Assembly: GCA_965224745.1 (NCBI GenBank)
Contig: CBDCZY010000001.1
Location: 434,001-498,000 of the forward strand
DNA from: CBDCZY01 sp965224745
Lineage (GTDB): Bacteria > Pseudomonadota > Gammaproteobacteria > Methylococcales > Methylomonadaceae
Reading direction: 5' to 3'
DNA: 64,000 nucleotides
The position numbers and the translations under genes were made by a program. Under the pieces are notes generated by a model, which worked only from the letters and a program-made list of their open reading frames with translations, was not told the DNA's origin and made no database searches. This document shows positions 18,374 to 27,291 of the stretch, one piece after another; position 1 is the stretch's first letter; every line of letters begins with the position of its first letter.

Positions 18374-18687
18374 TGTGTTCTCATGATAACGTTCCCAATG
18401 CTCGTTTCTGTTAGGTATGGGAAATTTTACGCTAAAAGTTATATATCATTGCTAGCATAACAAATAAAAAACGTAAAAAAAACTCAGGTACTACTTCGCT
18501 CGCGATTAATTTCAGCGATGAGTACAGTTAAAGTGTTTATTTACCCCTATTAGCTGCCTGTTTTTGATGCTACCAACTAAATTCAGCCAAGATCAAAACG
18601 ACTCTAATGAGTTGTCGTTTGGTTACAACAAAGTATCATCCAAAAATTAAAGTCTAATGATTTTTTTGAGCGGTATTTTACTTCTCT
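18374..18687. other. Intergenic region upstream of fdsG
   Basis: About 310 bases between the fds operon start and the end of the PAP2 gene (both minus strand). No gene. On the minus strand it is AT-rich at 18440-18480, where the fdsG promoter is expected, but no clear -35/-10 pair was found. Confidence 0.4.
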
Positions 18688-19422
18688 CTAAATTACCCGC
18701 TTTTTAGTCGAACTAAGAAATGGTTCATTAATACGATTGACTGCCAAATAAACTAACCAACAAGATATAAATGTTAAGTAGGCCGACCACACAATATCTG
18801 ATAGATAATGTCCGCCCGAAGCCATTCGGGCTACGCCAATCAGAGAACCAAGCAACACAGCAGTAACCACTGACAATAAAGCAAGTCGCTTTCGTCCTGT
18901 TTGCCGGAAGATAAAAAACCCTATGAATAGAACAAAACCGGAGGAACAATGGCCACAAGGGAAAGATCGATTTGCGTTATGCGGTAATAGAGGTGCTTCG
19001 CCCTGGATAAGCGGCGGATTGTAGTGGTGTTGGCCACCAAACTGTATGAGTTGGATAGGCCTTGGTCGGTTAATATGATCTTTAAAAATCAAATTGATGA
19101 TTAATCCCGGTCCTAATGCTAATGAAAATAAAATCATAACGCCATACCGTTTAAATAGTAGGAATCGCGGATTAGTAAAAGCAATTAGAATCAACAGAAA
19201 ACCGGTGACAACAAGTACATAATTAAGGTAATTGATCTGTTTATATATCAATGTCCACAGCCACCAGTGTCCTCCCGACCAAGGATCGCTTGGTGATTCA
19301 GGGTGAAAAAACCCCCTTGCTATCTTAGTATCGATGTCACTAGTCCAAAAAAGAAAAGTTAGGATTAGCGTTATCAGAGTGGTTAGACTAATAAGTCGAG
19401 GATAGTAAGAGAATAGATTCAT
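18688..19422 (-). CDS. PAP2-family membrane phosphatase
   Basis: A 244-residue integral membrane protein with about six segments and the three PAP2 motifs: KDHINRPRP, FPCGHCSSG (Cys in place of the usual Ser of PSGH) and ARMASGGHYLSD with the catalytic His and Asp. The family dephosphorylates lipid phosphates on the periplasmic face. With an ArnT-like transferase directly upstream (start overlaps its stop by one base), a role as a lipid A or undecaprenyl-diphosphate phosphatase (LpxE/LpxT-like) is likely but not proven. Last gene of the four-gene cassette. Confidence 0.8.
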   Translation of the reverse strand: MNLFSYYPRLISLTTLITLILTFLFWTSDIDTKIARGFFHPESPSDPWSGGHWWLWTLIYKQINYLNYVLVVTGFLLILIAFTNPRFLLFKRYGVMILFSLALGPGLIINLIFKDHINRPRPIQLIQFGGQHHYNPPLIQGEAPLLPHNANRSFPCGHCSSGFVLFIGFFIFRQTGRKRLALLSVVTAVLLGSLIGVARMASGGHYLSDIVWSAYLTFISCWLVYLAVNRINEPFLSSTKKRVI

Positions 19423-20951
19423 TATGTGGTAGGCGGTGGCCAGTGTAATAATCTATTTGCTTGATATATATATAAGCGTTTTTCCCGTTTGGTATGCTGC
19501 AACACAACAGCTTCACCCAGAAACTGCAAGTCGTAGAATGAGGATTTTAACGGCTGTGCAAGCTGATCCCATGGGTGCATACTAATGACTAAGCCATTGC
19601 CAGCAATATGTTGTTCCAGCCCTGGCCATAGTCCATATTGTGATTCGATGCGTGGGTTTTTCTGCCAATGATAAATAGTCGGTTGATCTGGTAAATAAAA
19701 GGCCAGTTCGCTGACGATGTCTCTATGCCCATCAATTAAGATAAATTGATGGGCATTTTTGTTTTTGGGCTTGCTTATTCGGTCAACTTGGGTCGCTAAA
19801 TCTTGCCATTGACGCAAGCGATTAGTTGGGTCCATGTCGTTGAGTTTTTGGGGTAACCAAAAACTTAAGAATGGAAGTAAATATGTTATAGCTACTAAGG
19901 TCGTGCCTGTGTAAAGCGCGATACTTTTCAAGCGTCGAAAACTGAATTTTGGATTAAACAGGGTTATTTTTTGGTTAATCCAACCAGCGACCAAAATGAT
20001 GCCGGTAAAATAAAAAGGAATCGACCAGTTACCTTGTACTTTCTGGATGACTGCAAGGCCAAAAATGCCAATGAGTGGTAAGGGTCCGAGTAATATTAGC
20101 CACTGTTCGATGGCTGTTAACTTAAAAAAACGCCAAACGCTGATACAGATAATAACAATAGTAATCAATAGCGTTACCGGAGATATCAAAAGGGTCTGTT
20201 GCAAAACGAAGCCAATAAAATGACTTAATCGATCGGTAATGCTTAGTGCTTCAGCAGCGAAGTGATTTTGGTTGTGCTGTAGCATGATCCAGTCATGTTG
20301 GGCATTCCATATCAGTTGCGGAATGATTGCGACGATGATAGGGATTATAAACACAGCTAAGCCTAATTTTGATCGAGAAGCAATAGAAGGCTGGGAACCT
20401 AAAAACAAGAATGTCATGATGGGTAAAGCTATGGCAGTGGGCTTGCTTAATAATGCTGCTCCAACAGCGATGCCAGCATAGAGCCAATCACGATTACGCT
20501 GATGGGTAAACAGGGAGCGATGCAAGAACAATAGTGCGCACATCCAAAAGAAATATAACGGAGGATCAATCGTCATGATAAAGCTAACTAATACCATTGC
20601 AGGCATCGAGATTATCAGTAAAGTCGCTAAAAGTGCCGTTGGATGGTCATAGATTTCACGGGTCAATTGATAAAACGGCCATAACATCAGAGTTCCGAGT
20701 AGGGCGGCTGGAATTCTGATAATGGGAGTAGAAGAACCGAATAGTTCGGTAAACAAACGAATAAGCCATGCAACCATAGGCGGTTTGCTGTAGTAACACC
20801 AATCCAAGTGCCTGGACCAATCCCAATAATAGCTTTCATCGCCGATCAAATCCAAATCAACTATGAACAAGTAAATTAAGCGAAAGCCCATTAAACCAAG
20901 CAGTCCAAGTAGTAAGAATTGACTGGAACGTTGTTGATTAGTCAGTAACAT
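19422..20951 (-). CDS. ArnT-like glycosyltransferase (GT39/83 type)
   Basis: A 509-residue polytopic protein with about eleven membrane segments. The N-terminal loop has GDESYYWDWSRHLDWCYYSKPP, the Asp-Glu motif typical of PMT_2/ArnT-type lipid-linked sugar transferases, followed by MVAWLIRLFTELFG. A C-terminal soluble domain starts near residue 370. Such enzymes use an undecaprenyl-phosphate sugar to modify lipid A or other surface lipids on the periplasmic side. The upstream GT2 could make the donor. The acceptor and sugar are unknown. Confidence 0.8.
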   Translation of the reverse strand: MLLTNQQRSSQFLLLGLLGLMGFRLIYLFIVDLDLIGDESYYWDWSRHLDWCYYSKPPMVAWLIRLFTELFGSSTPIIRIPAALLGTLMLWPFYQLTREIYDHPTALLATLLIISMPAMVLVSFIMTIDPPLYFFWMCALLFLHRSLFTHQRNRDWLYAGIAVGAALLSKPTAIALPIMTFLFLGSQPSIASRSKLGLAVFIIPIIVAIIPQLIWNAQHDWIMLQHNQNHFAAEALSITDRLSHFIGFVLQQTLLISPVTLLITIVIICISVWRFFKLTAIEQWLILLGPLPLIGIFGLAVIQKVQGNWSIPFYFTGIILVAGWINQKITLFNPKFSFRRLKSIALYTGTTLVAITYLLPFLSFWLPQKLNDMDPTNRLRQWQDLATQVDRISKPKNKNAHQFILIDGHRDIVSELAFYLPDQPTIYHWQKNPRIESQYGLWPGLEQHIAGNGLVISMHPWDQLAQPLKSSFYDLQFLGEAVVLQHTKREKRLYIYQANRLLHWPPPTT

Positions 20952-20954
20952 GTA

Positions 20955-21890
20955 TTAAAGGCCGGAGGTTGAGGTAGATAGACTAGCATCACGGCTCTTC
21001 AAAAAAGAGATGAGTCCAATTGATCCTGCGGCAGCCTGTAAAGAAAAGCTAACAAAACTGAGGATTAGCGCTGATTCTTGAGGTGAGCCAGCAGTTACAA
21101 ATAACATCACAAACCCAAATTCTCTTACGCCGAAGCCATTAATAGCAAGAGGAAATAAACTTATGATCGAAATGACAGAGTAGGCAGCGATATAAAATAA
21201 TATAGGTTGATCGATACCCAGTTGCCAACCTAGTATCACAACAGCGGCAATGGTAAACAATTGAACCACCACAGAAAGCCCTCCAAATTGCAGTAGTTGT
21301 GCAGGATGATGCCATAATAGATTTACCGGTTTAACAAGTGTATTGATTTTTAGCCAACGATGGCTAAGCCATTGCGTTAATGTACGAGCGGTTAGCAGCA
21401 AAAAAAAACCCAGTGTGGCGCTGAGCAATAATAAGTCTCTTAACCAAAAAGGTCTGAGTTCAATTACAAAAGCTGCAAGAGCGCCTAAACCCAACAATAT
21501 TATGAGTCCGAAAACACGATCCAGTACCACGCTGCAAATGGCATTGGCAAGTTGTCCGCTGGCCCGGCCCAAAGCGTAGCTTTTCACTACATCACCGCCG
21601 ATGCCAGTGGGAAGGAAAAGGTTGCAAAATATGCCTAAAAAATACCAATCGAAATAGTTTTTCCCAGGGATGTTAAGTTTTAGACTTTTACTGATTAACA
21701 TCCATCTCAAAGCGCTGACAACTTGAGCGCTGAAATAAAGTAAAAAAGCGCATAACCAAGTCGATATTGAGATATTTTGAAGCTTTAAGAATGCTATTTG
21801 CCAATTGAGGCGAGACATTAAAATAATGAGCATTAATCCGCTTATTATTATTTTTACTATAAACAAGCCCAATGGATTAGTTTTTTCCAT
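20955..21890 (-). CDS. UPF0104-type membrane protein (LPG synthase TM-like)
   Basis: Integral membrane protein of the lysyl-phosphatidylglycerol-synthase transmembrane fold (PF03706-type), about eight segments, with LFLPTGIGGDVVKSYALGR and GFGVREFGFVMLF. A longer frame opens at 21938, but the ATG at 21890 gives a protein of 311 residues and cuts the overlap with the upstream GT2 to 14 bases, so I prefer it. The family is widespread beside polyprenyl-sugar genes and is suspected in lipid flipping; here it may move the GT2 product across the membrane. Function is inference. Confidence 0.75.
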   Translation of the reverse strand: MEKTNPLGLFIVKIIISGLMLIILMSRLNWQIAFLKLQNISISTWLCAFLLYFSAQVVSALRWMLISKSLKLNIPGKNYFDWYFLGIFCNLFLPTGIGGDVVKSYALGRASGQLANAICSVVLDRVFGLIILLGLGALAAFVIELRPFWLRDLLLLSATLGFFLLLTARTLTQWLSHRWLKINTLVKPVNLLWHHPAQLLQFGGLSVVVQLFTIAAVVILGWQLGIDQPILFYIAAYSVISIISLFPLAINGFGVREFGFVMLFVTAGSPQESALILSFVSFSLQAAAGSIGLISFLKSRDASLSTSTSGL

Positions 21891-22842
21891 GTTCGATCGT
21901 TGACTTAATGAGATAGATATGTCTGCCTCCATTTTCATGATAAATCCTAACTAATAGTTCGGCAATAATCCCAATGCCGACTAACATAATGCCACTGATT
22001 ATCAACAGAGCCCCTAGCAGCAACAATGGTCTCGTACCGATATCCTGGTGCAAAAACAATTTAATGCCTGTTAGATAAATTTCAATTACAAAACCAGTCA
22101 CTAACATGACTAAACCCGAACGGCCAAAAAAGTGTAGGGGACGCGTGGCAAATCGTTGGAAATAATACATCAGTAATAAATCCAATAACACTTTAGGCAT
22201 TCGACCAATACCATACTTGCTTTTTCCTTGAGTGCGCGGATAGTGATTGACTTCTATCTCGGCGATACAAGCGCCCTCTAAAGAGGTTAATATTGGAATA
22301 AAACGATGTAATTCACCGTATAAAATTAGATTTTCAACATATTTACTTCGATAAGCTTTCAATGAGCATCCGTAATCATGAAGCTTGACTCCTGAGATTT
22401 TAACGATTAACCAATTGGCTATTTTAGAAGGTAATTTCCGTTGTAAAAAGTCATCTTTGCGGTCTTTACGCCAACCGCACACAACATCATAACCTTCATC
22501 CAGCTTTGCGATGAGCCTTGGAATATCGGCCGGATCATTTTGCAGGTCACCATCCATAGAGACAATGATTTTCCCCAAGGCATTTTGAAAACCTGCCGTC
22601 ATGGCCGCACTTTGACCATAATTACGACTAAGTAGAATGGCTTTGAGCCAAGGGTATTCAGCTACCAAAGGTTTGAGGATCTGTTCGGTTTCATCTTGGC
22701 TACCATCATCCACGAGTATGACTTCAACGGTATCCTGATATTTTTTGATAAAGACAGCAAGTTTATGGGTTAGATCGGCTAAATTCGAAGCTTCCTCATA
22801 AAGCGGAATAATTATCGATAAAAAGGGTTGATTGGACTGCAT
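21877..22842 (-). CDS. GT2 glycosyltransferase, ArnC/DPM1-like
   Basis: A 321-residue polyprenyl-phosphate sugar transferase type enzyme. GT-A domain with LSIIIPLYEEASN at the start, ILVDDGSQDET, LSRNYGQSAAMTAGF, the metal-binding VSMDGDLQNDPADI, and YGCSLKAYR; two C-terminal membrane helices (about 230-300) as in ArnC and GtrB. It should load a sugar onto undecaprenyl phosphate at the cytoplasmic face. First gene of the cassette GT2, UPF0104, ArnT-like, PAP2, all overlapping or within 4 bases, so one operon. Confidence 0.85.
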   Translation of the reverse strand: MQSNQPFLSIIIPLYEEASNLADLTHKLAVFIKKYQDTVEVILVDDGSQDETEQILKPLVAEYPWLKAILLSRNYGQSAAMTAGFQNALGKIIVSMDGDLQNDPADIPRLIAKLDEGYDVVCGWRKDRKDDFLQRKLPSKIANWLIVKISGVKLHDYGCSLKAYRSKYVENLILYGELHRFIPILTSLEGACIAEIEVNHYPRTQGKSKYGIGRMPKVLLDLLLMYYFQRFATRPLHFFGRSGLVMLVTGFVIEIYLTGIKLFLHQDIGTRPLLLLGALLIISGIMLVGIGIIAELLVRIYHENGGRHIYLIKSTIEHGKN

Positions 22843-23086
22843 TTTTAGTTAGTTCCCATCCATAAACAACGATTTTCGACCCTGCCGAAAACCGAAGCTG
22901 TCGTAAAAATCACAAAAGCATCATTTTGCAAGACAGTTTATCTTGTTATTGAGCTAAACCTCGGTATTTTTAAGGGGAATGCCTGCTTCTGCTTGCAACT
23001 TTCCCGCACAATATTCATCGGAAAAGGGGACAGACCACGAATAAATAAGCTATAATGTCACCTGTAATCACTTGACATCCTTTTTT
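22843..23086. other. Intergenic region between glycolipid operon and RAYT relic
   Basis: About 240 bases between divergent genes. Holds the left 13-base repeat flanking the RAYT gene (23026-23038) and a TATAAT at 23051-23056 likely serving it. No clear promoter for the minus-strand operon was identified. Confidence 0.4.
23026..23038 (+). repeat. RAYT-flanking inverted repeat, left
   Basis: GGGGACAGACCAC, the exact reverse complement of 24965-24977. The pair brackets the broken RAYT gene, as REP-type termini do for REP-associated tyrosine transposases. Confidence 0.75.
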
Positions 23087-23253
23087 ATGCCGCGTCGATC
23101 TCCTTTGGTTGTTCCGAAGATACCTTTACATATTATTCAGCGAGGTAATAATCGACAGGCATGTTTTTATTGTGATGATGATTATCTTTTTTACCTTGAA
23201 TGTTTGCTGGAGTATTCTCAGAAAACTAATTGCATGATTCACGGGTATGTTTT
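23087..23253 (+). pseudogene. RAYT (Y1_Tnp) transposase, N-terminal fragment
   Basis: Starts MPRRSPLVVPKIPLHIIQRGNNRQACFY (shown here in two parts: MPRRSPLVVPK and IPLHIIQRGNNRQACFY), the usual beginning of REP-associated tyrosine transposases, and runs to CMIHGYVL, where the insertion sequence begins. The next expected part, the HUH motif (typically TNHVHLL) and the catalytic Tyr, is missing. The matching C-terminal part lies beyond the insertion (24646-24962). TATAAT at 23051-23056 may be its promoter. Nonfunctional. Confidence 0.8.
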
Positions 23254-24645
23254 AATAGTCTTGTCCAATATGAAATGAGTCTGAAACGACTCCTTATTTC
23301 CAGTATAAAATGAGCCTGAAATAGCTTTTCTGTTCATAATCCACTTTATGAAAATGATTATGAACATCGATAATTTAACCCAAATAGAGCACCTCGAATC
23401 CTTTTTACAGGGCAACCAATCGATAGCCTATTCGATACCGGGTAATAAAGCTGAGCGGTATCAATTGATCCAAAAGGGACTCGTTAAATTCAACTACCTG
23501 TCCTGCAATAAAAAAGACAAGGGCATCATTAGTCGGTTTCTGATTAAGCTAACCGGTTATTCCCGCCAGCAGATGACACGTCTCATCGCGCAGTACCGAA
23601 AGACCGGTTACGTCAGGTACAGCCCAGCAAGAGGCAATGGTTTCAACCGAAAATATTCTCAGCGCGATATTCGATTATTGGCAGACATTGATGAATGGCA
23701 TGAGAAACCTTGTGGTCATGCCGTGAAAAAGCTTATTGAGCGTTCCTATCAGGTGTACGGAGAGAAGCAGTATCAAAAGCTGGCGACAATCTCTGTTTCA
23801 CACCTCTACAATCTGAGGGCATCAAAAACCTATCAGTTACAGCGCAGAGACTTTGAAAAAACCAAACCCAGGCAGATCGCCATTGGCGACAAAAGAAAAC
23901 CACAAGCCAACGGTCAGCCAGGATACCTTCGCGTTGATACCGTTCACCAGGGCGACCAGGACAAGCAAAAAGGCGTTTATCATATCAATGTAGTTGATGA
24001 AGTCACTCAGTTTGAAATGATCTTATCCGTTGAAAAAATCAGCGAACACTTTTTAATCCCCGTGCTTGAACAAATACTGGAAACTTTTCCCTTTATCATC
24101 AAAGGTTTTCACTCTGACAATGGGTCAGAATATATCAACAAGCCCGTAGAGAACCTGTTAAATAAGCTATTGATTGAAATGACCAAATCACGATCCCGAC
24201 AAACCAATGATAATGCACTGGTTGAAGGCAAAAATGCCGCGGTGGTCAGAAAGGTTTTTGGCTATACCCATATCCCACAAAGATGGGCTGCGAGGCTGAA
24301 TGAATTCAATATCAAGTATTTGTACCCCTATGTTAACTATCACAGGCCCTGCTTTTATCCTGAAATCATCACCGACGATAAAGGAAAGCAGTCTAAGCAA
24401 TACCCCTATAAAAACATGATGACACCTTATGACAAACTCAAATCACTACCTGACAGTGAAAAATATTTGAAACCGGGAATAAGCTTTGCGATACTCGATC
24501 AGGTTGCCATGGCAATAACCGATAATCAGGCCGCTATAATCCTAAAAAAAGAAAGACAGAAACTTTTTAACCAGATTTTTGAACAGAAAAAAATGGCTTA
24601 ACTTTTATGCACATTTCAGACTCATTTCTGAATTGGAAAATACTG
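23254..24645 (+). mobile_element. DDE (rve-type) insertion sequence, complete copy
   Basis: About 1.39 kb. The ends are imperfect inverted repeats: left AGTCTTGTCCAAT then GAAATGAGTCTGAA, right TTCAGACTCATTTC then ATTGGAAAATACTG. The right end was placed by comparing three copies in the window (24645, 51898, 63499), which all share ATTGGAAAATACTG before diverging. Carries one transposase gene. Inserted in a RAYT gene. No clear target duplication was found. Confidence 0.75.
23348..24601 (+). CDS. Integrase-type DDE transposase
   Basis: A 417-residue transposase of the rve (retroviral integrase core) superfamily. N-terminal HTH region (about 35-110), then a catalytic core with YLRVDTVHQGD (first Asp, near residue 198), GFHSDNGSEY (second Asp, near 258) and NDNALVEGKN (Glu, near 292), the D-D-E arrangement. 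The family name (IS481-like or a related unclassified group) is uncertain. The last ~140 residues are almost identical to the copy at 63543-64000. Intact and probably functional. Confidence 0.85.
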   Translation: MKMIMNIDNLTQIEHLESFLQGNQSIAYSIPGNKAERYQLIQKGLVKFNYLSCNKKDKGIISRFLIKLTGYSRQQMTRLIAQYRKTGYVRYSPARGNGFNRKYSQRDIRLLADIDEWHEKPCGHAVKKLIERSYQVYGEKQYQKLATISVSHLYNLRASKTYQLQRRDFEKTKPRQIAIGDKRKPQANGQPGYLRVDTVHQGDQDKQKGVYHINVVDEVTQFEMILSVEKISEHFLIPVLEQILETFPFIIKGFHSDNGSEYINKPVENLLNKLLIEMTKSRSRQTNDNALVEGKNAAVVRKVFGYTHIPQRWAARLNEFNIKYLYPYVNYHRPCFYPEIITDDKGKQSKQYPYKNMMTPYDKLKSLPDSEKYLKPGISFAILDQVAMAITDNQAAIILKKERQKLFNQIFEQKKMA

Positions 24646-24962
24646 TCCGAGCAGAAATGGTTTTGCACCCAGAGGATTATAGGTGGTCGAGCTATCGAGC
24701 CAACGCACATGGGAAGAGAAATAAGTTGATCAAACCTCATTTCATGTACGAGGGATTGGGTTTAACGGAGATGGCGCGACAGGCAAGTTATCGTGAATTA
24801 TTTCGATACAGTCTGGAGCCTAGTTTGGTAGATGAAATACGTAAGGCGACGAATGGTAATTTTGTTTTGGGAAATGATCGTTTCAAGGAAGAAATCAGCA
24901 AAGCTTTGGGAAGGCGTGTACGACCTGGGAAGGCAGGGAGGCCAGTTAAGAATGAAAAATAA
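24646..24962 (+). pseudogene. RAYT transposase, C-terminal fragment
   Basis: Reads VRAEMVLHPEDYRWSSYRAN, LIKPHFMYEGLG, ASYRELFRYSLE, then LGRRVRPGKAGRP, the C-terminal half of RAYT proteins (start of the relic is set by the IS end; the ENT just before is shared with the IS). The ~70-80 residues expected between this and the N-terminal fragment, holding the HUH and Tyr residues, are absent. So the insertion came with a deletion, or one IS copy replaced two. Confidence 0.8.
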
Positions 24963-24964
24963 TA

Positions 24965-24977
24965 GTGGTCTGTCCCC
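24965..24977 (+). repeat. RAYT-flanking inverted repeat, right
   Basis: GTGGTCTGTCCCC, exact reverse complement of 23026-23038, directly after the RAYT stop. Confidence 0.75.
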
Positions 24978-25045
24978 TGTTTCCCTGTCCCCTGTTTCCC
25001 TGTTTCCGTGTTTTCCACTGTTTTCCACTGTTTTCCAGTGTCGGC
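24971..25045. repeat. Short tandem repeats
   Basis: Repeats of TGTCCCCTGTTTCCC-type units (24971-25009) pass into three GTTTTCCACT-type decamers (about 25011-25040). Pyrimidine-rich on the plus strand. Low-complexity DNA between the RAYT relic and the atp operon; likely grown by slippage. Confidence 0.7.
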
Positions 25046-25194
25046 AAAAACAGATTGGTAAATCTATCTCATAACAAATGTTGCAGCCTGTCAAAATTCA
25101 AACAAAACCAACCTTGAATAGGCTTGATCTCCTATGAGTCCTCGAAAATTAGACGTTATCAAAAATTTACTCATGATAAAGATGTGGCAGGCTG

Positions 25195-25223
25195 TTGATT
25201 AAAACCACTGCGAAAGATATAAT
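25195..25223 (+). promoter_or_regulatory. Sigma70 promoter of the atp operon
   Basis: -35 TTGATT (25195-25200), 17-base spacer, perfect -10 TATAAT (25218-25223), 30 bases before the atpI start. Best-formed promoter in the window. Confidence 0.7.
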
Positions 25224-25253
25224 TTGTAACGAATTAAGATAGAGTGATCCGAA

Positions 25254-25622
25254 ATGATGGCAGATAGAATGTTTGAATCTACTGTCAAGAAAATATTGAA
25301 TTGGCAAGTCCTGGCAATACTTATTATTTCGTCAGGATTTTTTTTTGTTGGGGGATGGCATAAAGCCTTAGCTGCAATATTGGGCGGATTTACAGGGTTT
25401 TTGCCTAATGTTTATTTAGCCTTCAAAGTCAGCAAAGCGAGCCAAAAAAAACCAGAGCAAATTCTACAAACATTTTATGCAGGCGAATTTGGAAAGCTGC
25501 TGCTAACGGTCATTATGTTTGGTTTTTTGTTCCAGGTCGAAGGAATTGAGCTAATCCCTTTGATGACTTGCTACGTGGGCGTGCTGTCAGTTTTTTGGTT
25601 TGCTTTGATCATAAGAGAGTAA
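25254..25622 (+). CDS. atpI: ATP synthase protein I
   Basis: A 122-residue membrane protein with four hydrophobic helices, as in AtpI, an accessory factor helping c-ring assembly. Features WQVLAILIISSGFFFVGGWH, the Gly-rich AAILGGFTGFLPNVYLAFK and FYAGEFGKLLLTVIMF. First gene of the nine-gene atpIBEFHAGDC operon, right behind the promoter. MM at the start leaves one codon of uncertainty. Confidence 0.92.
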   Translation: MMADRMFESTVKKILNWQVLAILIISSGFFFVGGWHKALAAILGGFTGFLPNVYLAFKVSKASQKKPEQILQTFYAGEFGKLLLTVIMFGFLFQVEGIELIPLMTCYVGVLSVFWFALIIRE

Positions 25623-25647
25623 TTAATCTAAATCCTTTGAGGAAATA

Positions 25648-26427
25648 ATGGCTGAGGAAGTTCATGAAGCTGGCAGTAGTGCTACTGGATATATTGTTCA
25701 TCATTTAACCCCTTTGTCAGTCGGGGAAGGTTTCTGGACGCTGCATTTAGATACGTTGTTTTTCTCAATCGTTTTAGGAGCCTTATTTATCGGGGTCTTC
25801 AAGACAGCAGCTGAAAAAGCAACGTCTGGTGTACCGGGGCCGTTGCAGAATTTTGCTGAAATGCTGGTCGAATTTGTCGATACGCAGGTCAAAGATAGTT
25901 TTCACGGTAAGAGCGAGTTAATCGCTCCTTTGGGGTTGACCATTTTTTGCTGGGTTTTCCTAATGAATTTTATGGATTTGTTTCCGGTCGATTTGCTGTC
26001 GACAGTCGGTTCTATGATGGGTTTAAACTATCTTCGAGTAGTACCAAGTACCGATTTGAATGCTACTTTTGCAATGTCGATTTCGGTATTTTGTTTAATC
26101 ATTTTTTACAGTATTAAAATTAAGGGCGGATGGGGTTTTGCAAAGGAATTATTGTTTACGCCCTTTGGTCCTTGGTTATTGCCGTTTAACCTTTTGCTCA
26201 AGCTGGTCGAAGAGATCGCTAAGCCTATTTCACTGGGTTTGCGGTTGTTCGGTAATTTATATGCTGGCGAGTTGATCTTTATTCTTATCGGGCTGTTACC
26301 GTGGTATATACAGCCACTACTAAGCTTTCCTTGGGCTATTTTTCATATTCTTATCATTACCCTTCAAGCTTTCATTTTTATGGTATTAACAATTGTATAC
26401 CTGAGTATGGCGCACGAAGAGCATTAA
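25648..26427 (+). CDS. atpB: F1Fo ATP synthase subunit a
   Basis: A 259-residue Fo stator subunit forming the proton half-channels. Five to six membrane helices; the essential Arg is in SLGLRLFGNLYAGEL (near residue 196), and the last helix holds LQAFIFMVLTIVYLSMA with the conserved Gln. Its start is 26 bases after the atpI stop. Intact and of usual length. Confidence 0.97.
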   Translation: MAEEVHEAGSSATGYIVHHLTPLSVGEGFWTLHLDTLFFSIVLGALFIGVFKTAAEKATSGVPGPLQNFAEMLVEFVDTQVKDSFHGKSELIAPLGLTIFCWVFLMNFMDLFPVDLLSTVGSMMGLNYLRVVPSTDLNATFAMSISVFCLIIFYSIKIKGGWGFAKELLFTPFGPWLLPFNLLLKLVEEIAKPISLGLRLFGNLYAGELIFILIGLLPWYIQPLLSFPWAIFHILIITLQAFIFMVLTIVYLSMAHEEH

Positions 26428-26471
26428 TTTTTTTAGACTTTTTAATTAACGACATTATTTTTGGAGGTGTC

Positions 26472-26759
26472 ATGGAAATTGCATCATTGATTGCAGATGT
26501 TCAGGGTATGACTGCAATTGCAGTGGGTTTGGTACTTGGCATGGGAGCAATGGGTACCGCGATTGGATTTGGTTTGCTGGGTGGAAAGTTTCTCGAAGGA
26601 GCTGCGAGACAACCTGAAATGGTTCCAATGTTACAAGTTAAAATGTTTATCGTTGCTGGTTTGCTTGATGCTGTAACGATGATTGGGGTAGGTCTGGCGT
26701 TATTTTTTACGTTTGCCAATCCATTTTTGTCAGCGGTTCAAACGGCAGCGGGTAATTAG
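26472..26759 (+). CDS. atpE: F1Fo ATP synthase subunit c
   Basis: A 95-residue hairpin of two membrane helices forming the rotor ring. The start is ATG 26472, chosen over an upstream frame opening at 26301 because GGAGG sits at 26463-26467. The loop ARQPEM and helix-2 GLLDAVTMIG carry the ion-binding acid (Asp). The helix-1 run GLVLGMGAMGTAIGFGLLGG has the small-residue pattern of proton-type c subunits. It is longer than the 79-residue E. coli protein at both ends. Confidence 0.96.
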   Translation: MEIASLIADVQGMTAIAVGLVLGMGAMGTAIGFGLLGGKFLEGAARQPEMVPMLQVKMFIVAGLLDAVTMIGVGLALFFTFANPFLSAVQTAAGN

Positions 26760-26808
26760 TAACTGTTTTTGGTCCTAAACAACTTAAGCTTATTATTGAG
26801 GGCGTGAA

Positions 26809-27282
26809 ATGAGCATCAACGTAACTTTGATCGGACAAATGATAACATTTGCCCTTTTGGTGTGGTTTACCATGAAATATATTTGGCCTCCCATACTGAA
26901 TTCGCTAGAAGAAAGAAAAAAGAAGATAGCAGAAGGATTGGCTGCAGCTGAACGTGGGCAACGCGAAATGGAGTTGGCACAAAAGAATGTTTCCAAAGAA
27001 TTGAAAAATGCTAAAGATCAATCAGCTGAAATTATCAGCTTAGCGCAAAAAAGGGCAAATGAAATTGTAGAGGAATCTAAAGAAACGGCCAAAGTTGAAG
27101 GCACCAGAATCGTTGATGCGGCAAAAACACAAATTGATCAGGAAATTAGCCAGGCGAAAGAGAATCTTCGAAAAGAAGTGTCAGTGCTAGCGGTTAATGC
27201 TGCTGAACAAGTGTTGAAAAGTGAAGTTGATGCGAATAAACACAAAGACATTATCGAGAAAGTGTCTAGTCAGTTTCGTTAG
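26809..27282 (+). CDS. atpF: F1Fo ATP synthase subunit b
   Basis: A 157-residue peripheral-stalk subunit: one N-terminal membrane helix (about residues 6-24, ending WPPI) then a long charged coiled coil with the usual LEERKKKIAEGLAAAERG. Length matches E. coli b (156). Between atpE and atpH, 9 bases before the latter. Intact. Confidence 0.97.
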   Translation: MSINVTLIGQMITFALLVWFTMKYIWPPILNSLEERKKKIAEGLAAAERGQREMELAQKNVSKELKNAKDQSAEIISLAQKRANEIVEESKETAKVEGTRIVDAAKTQIDQEISQAKENLRKEVSVLAVNAAEQVLKSEVDANKHKDIIEKVSSQFR

Positions 27283-27291
27283 GAATGATTC

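Noticed and set aside
24971..25045. Tandem repeats as a possible CRISPR array
   Set aside because: Units are 10-15 bases, contiguous and without spacers; no cas gene nearby.
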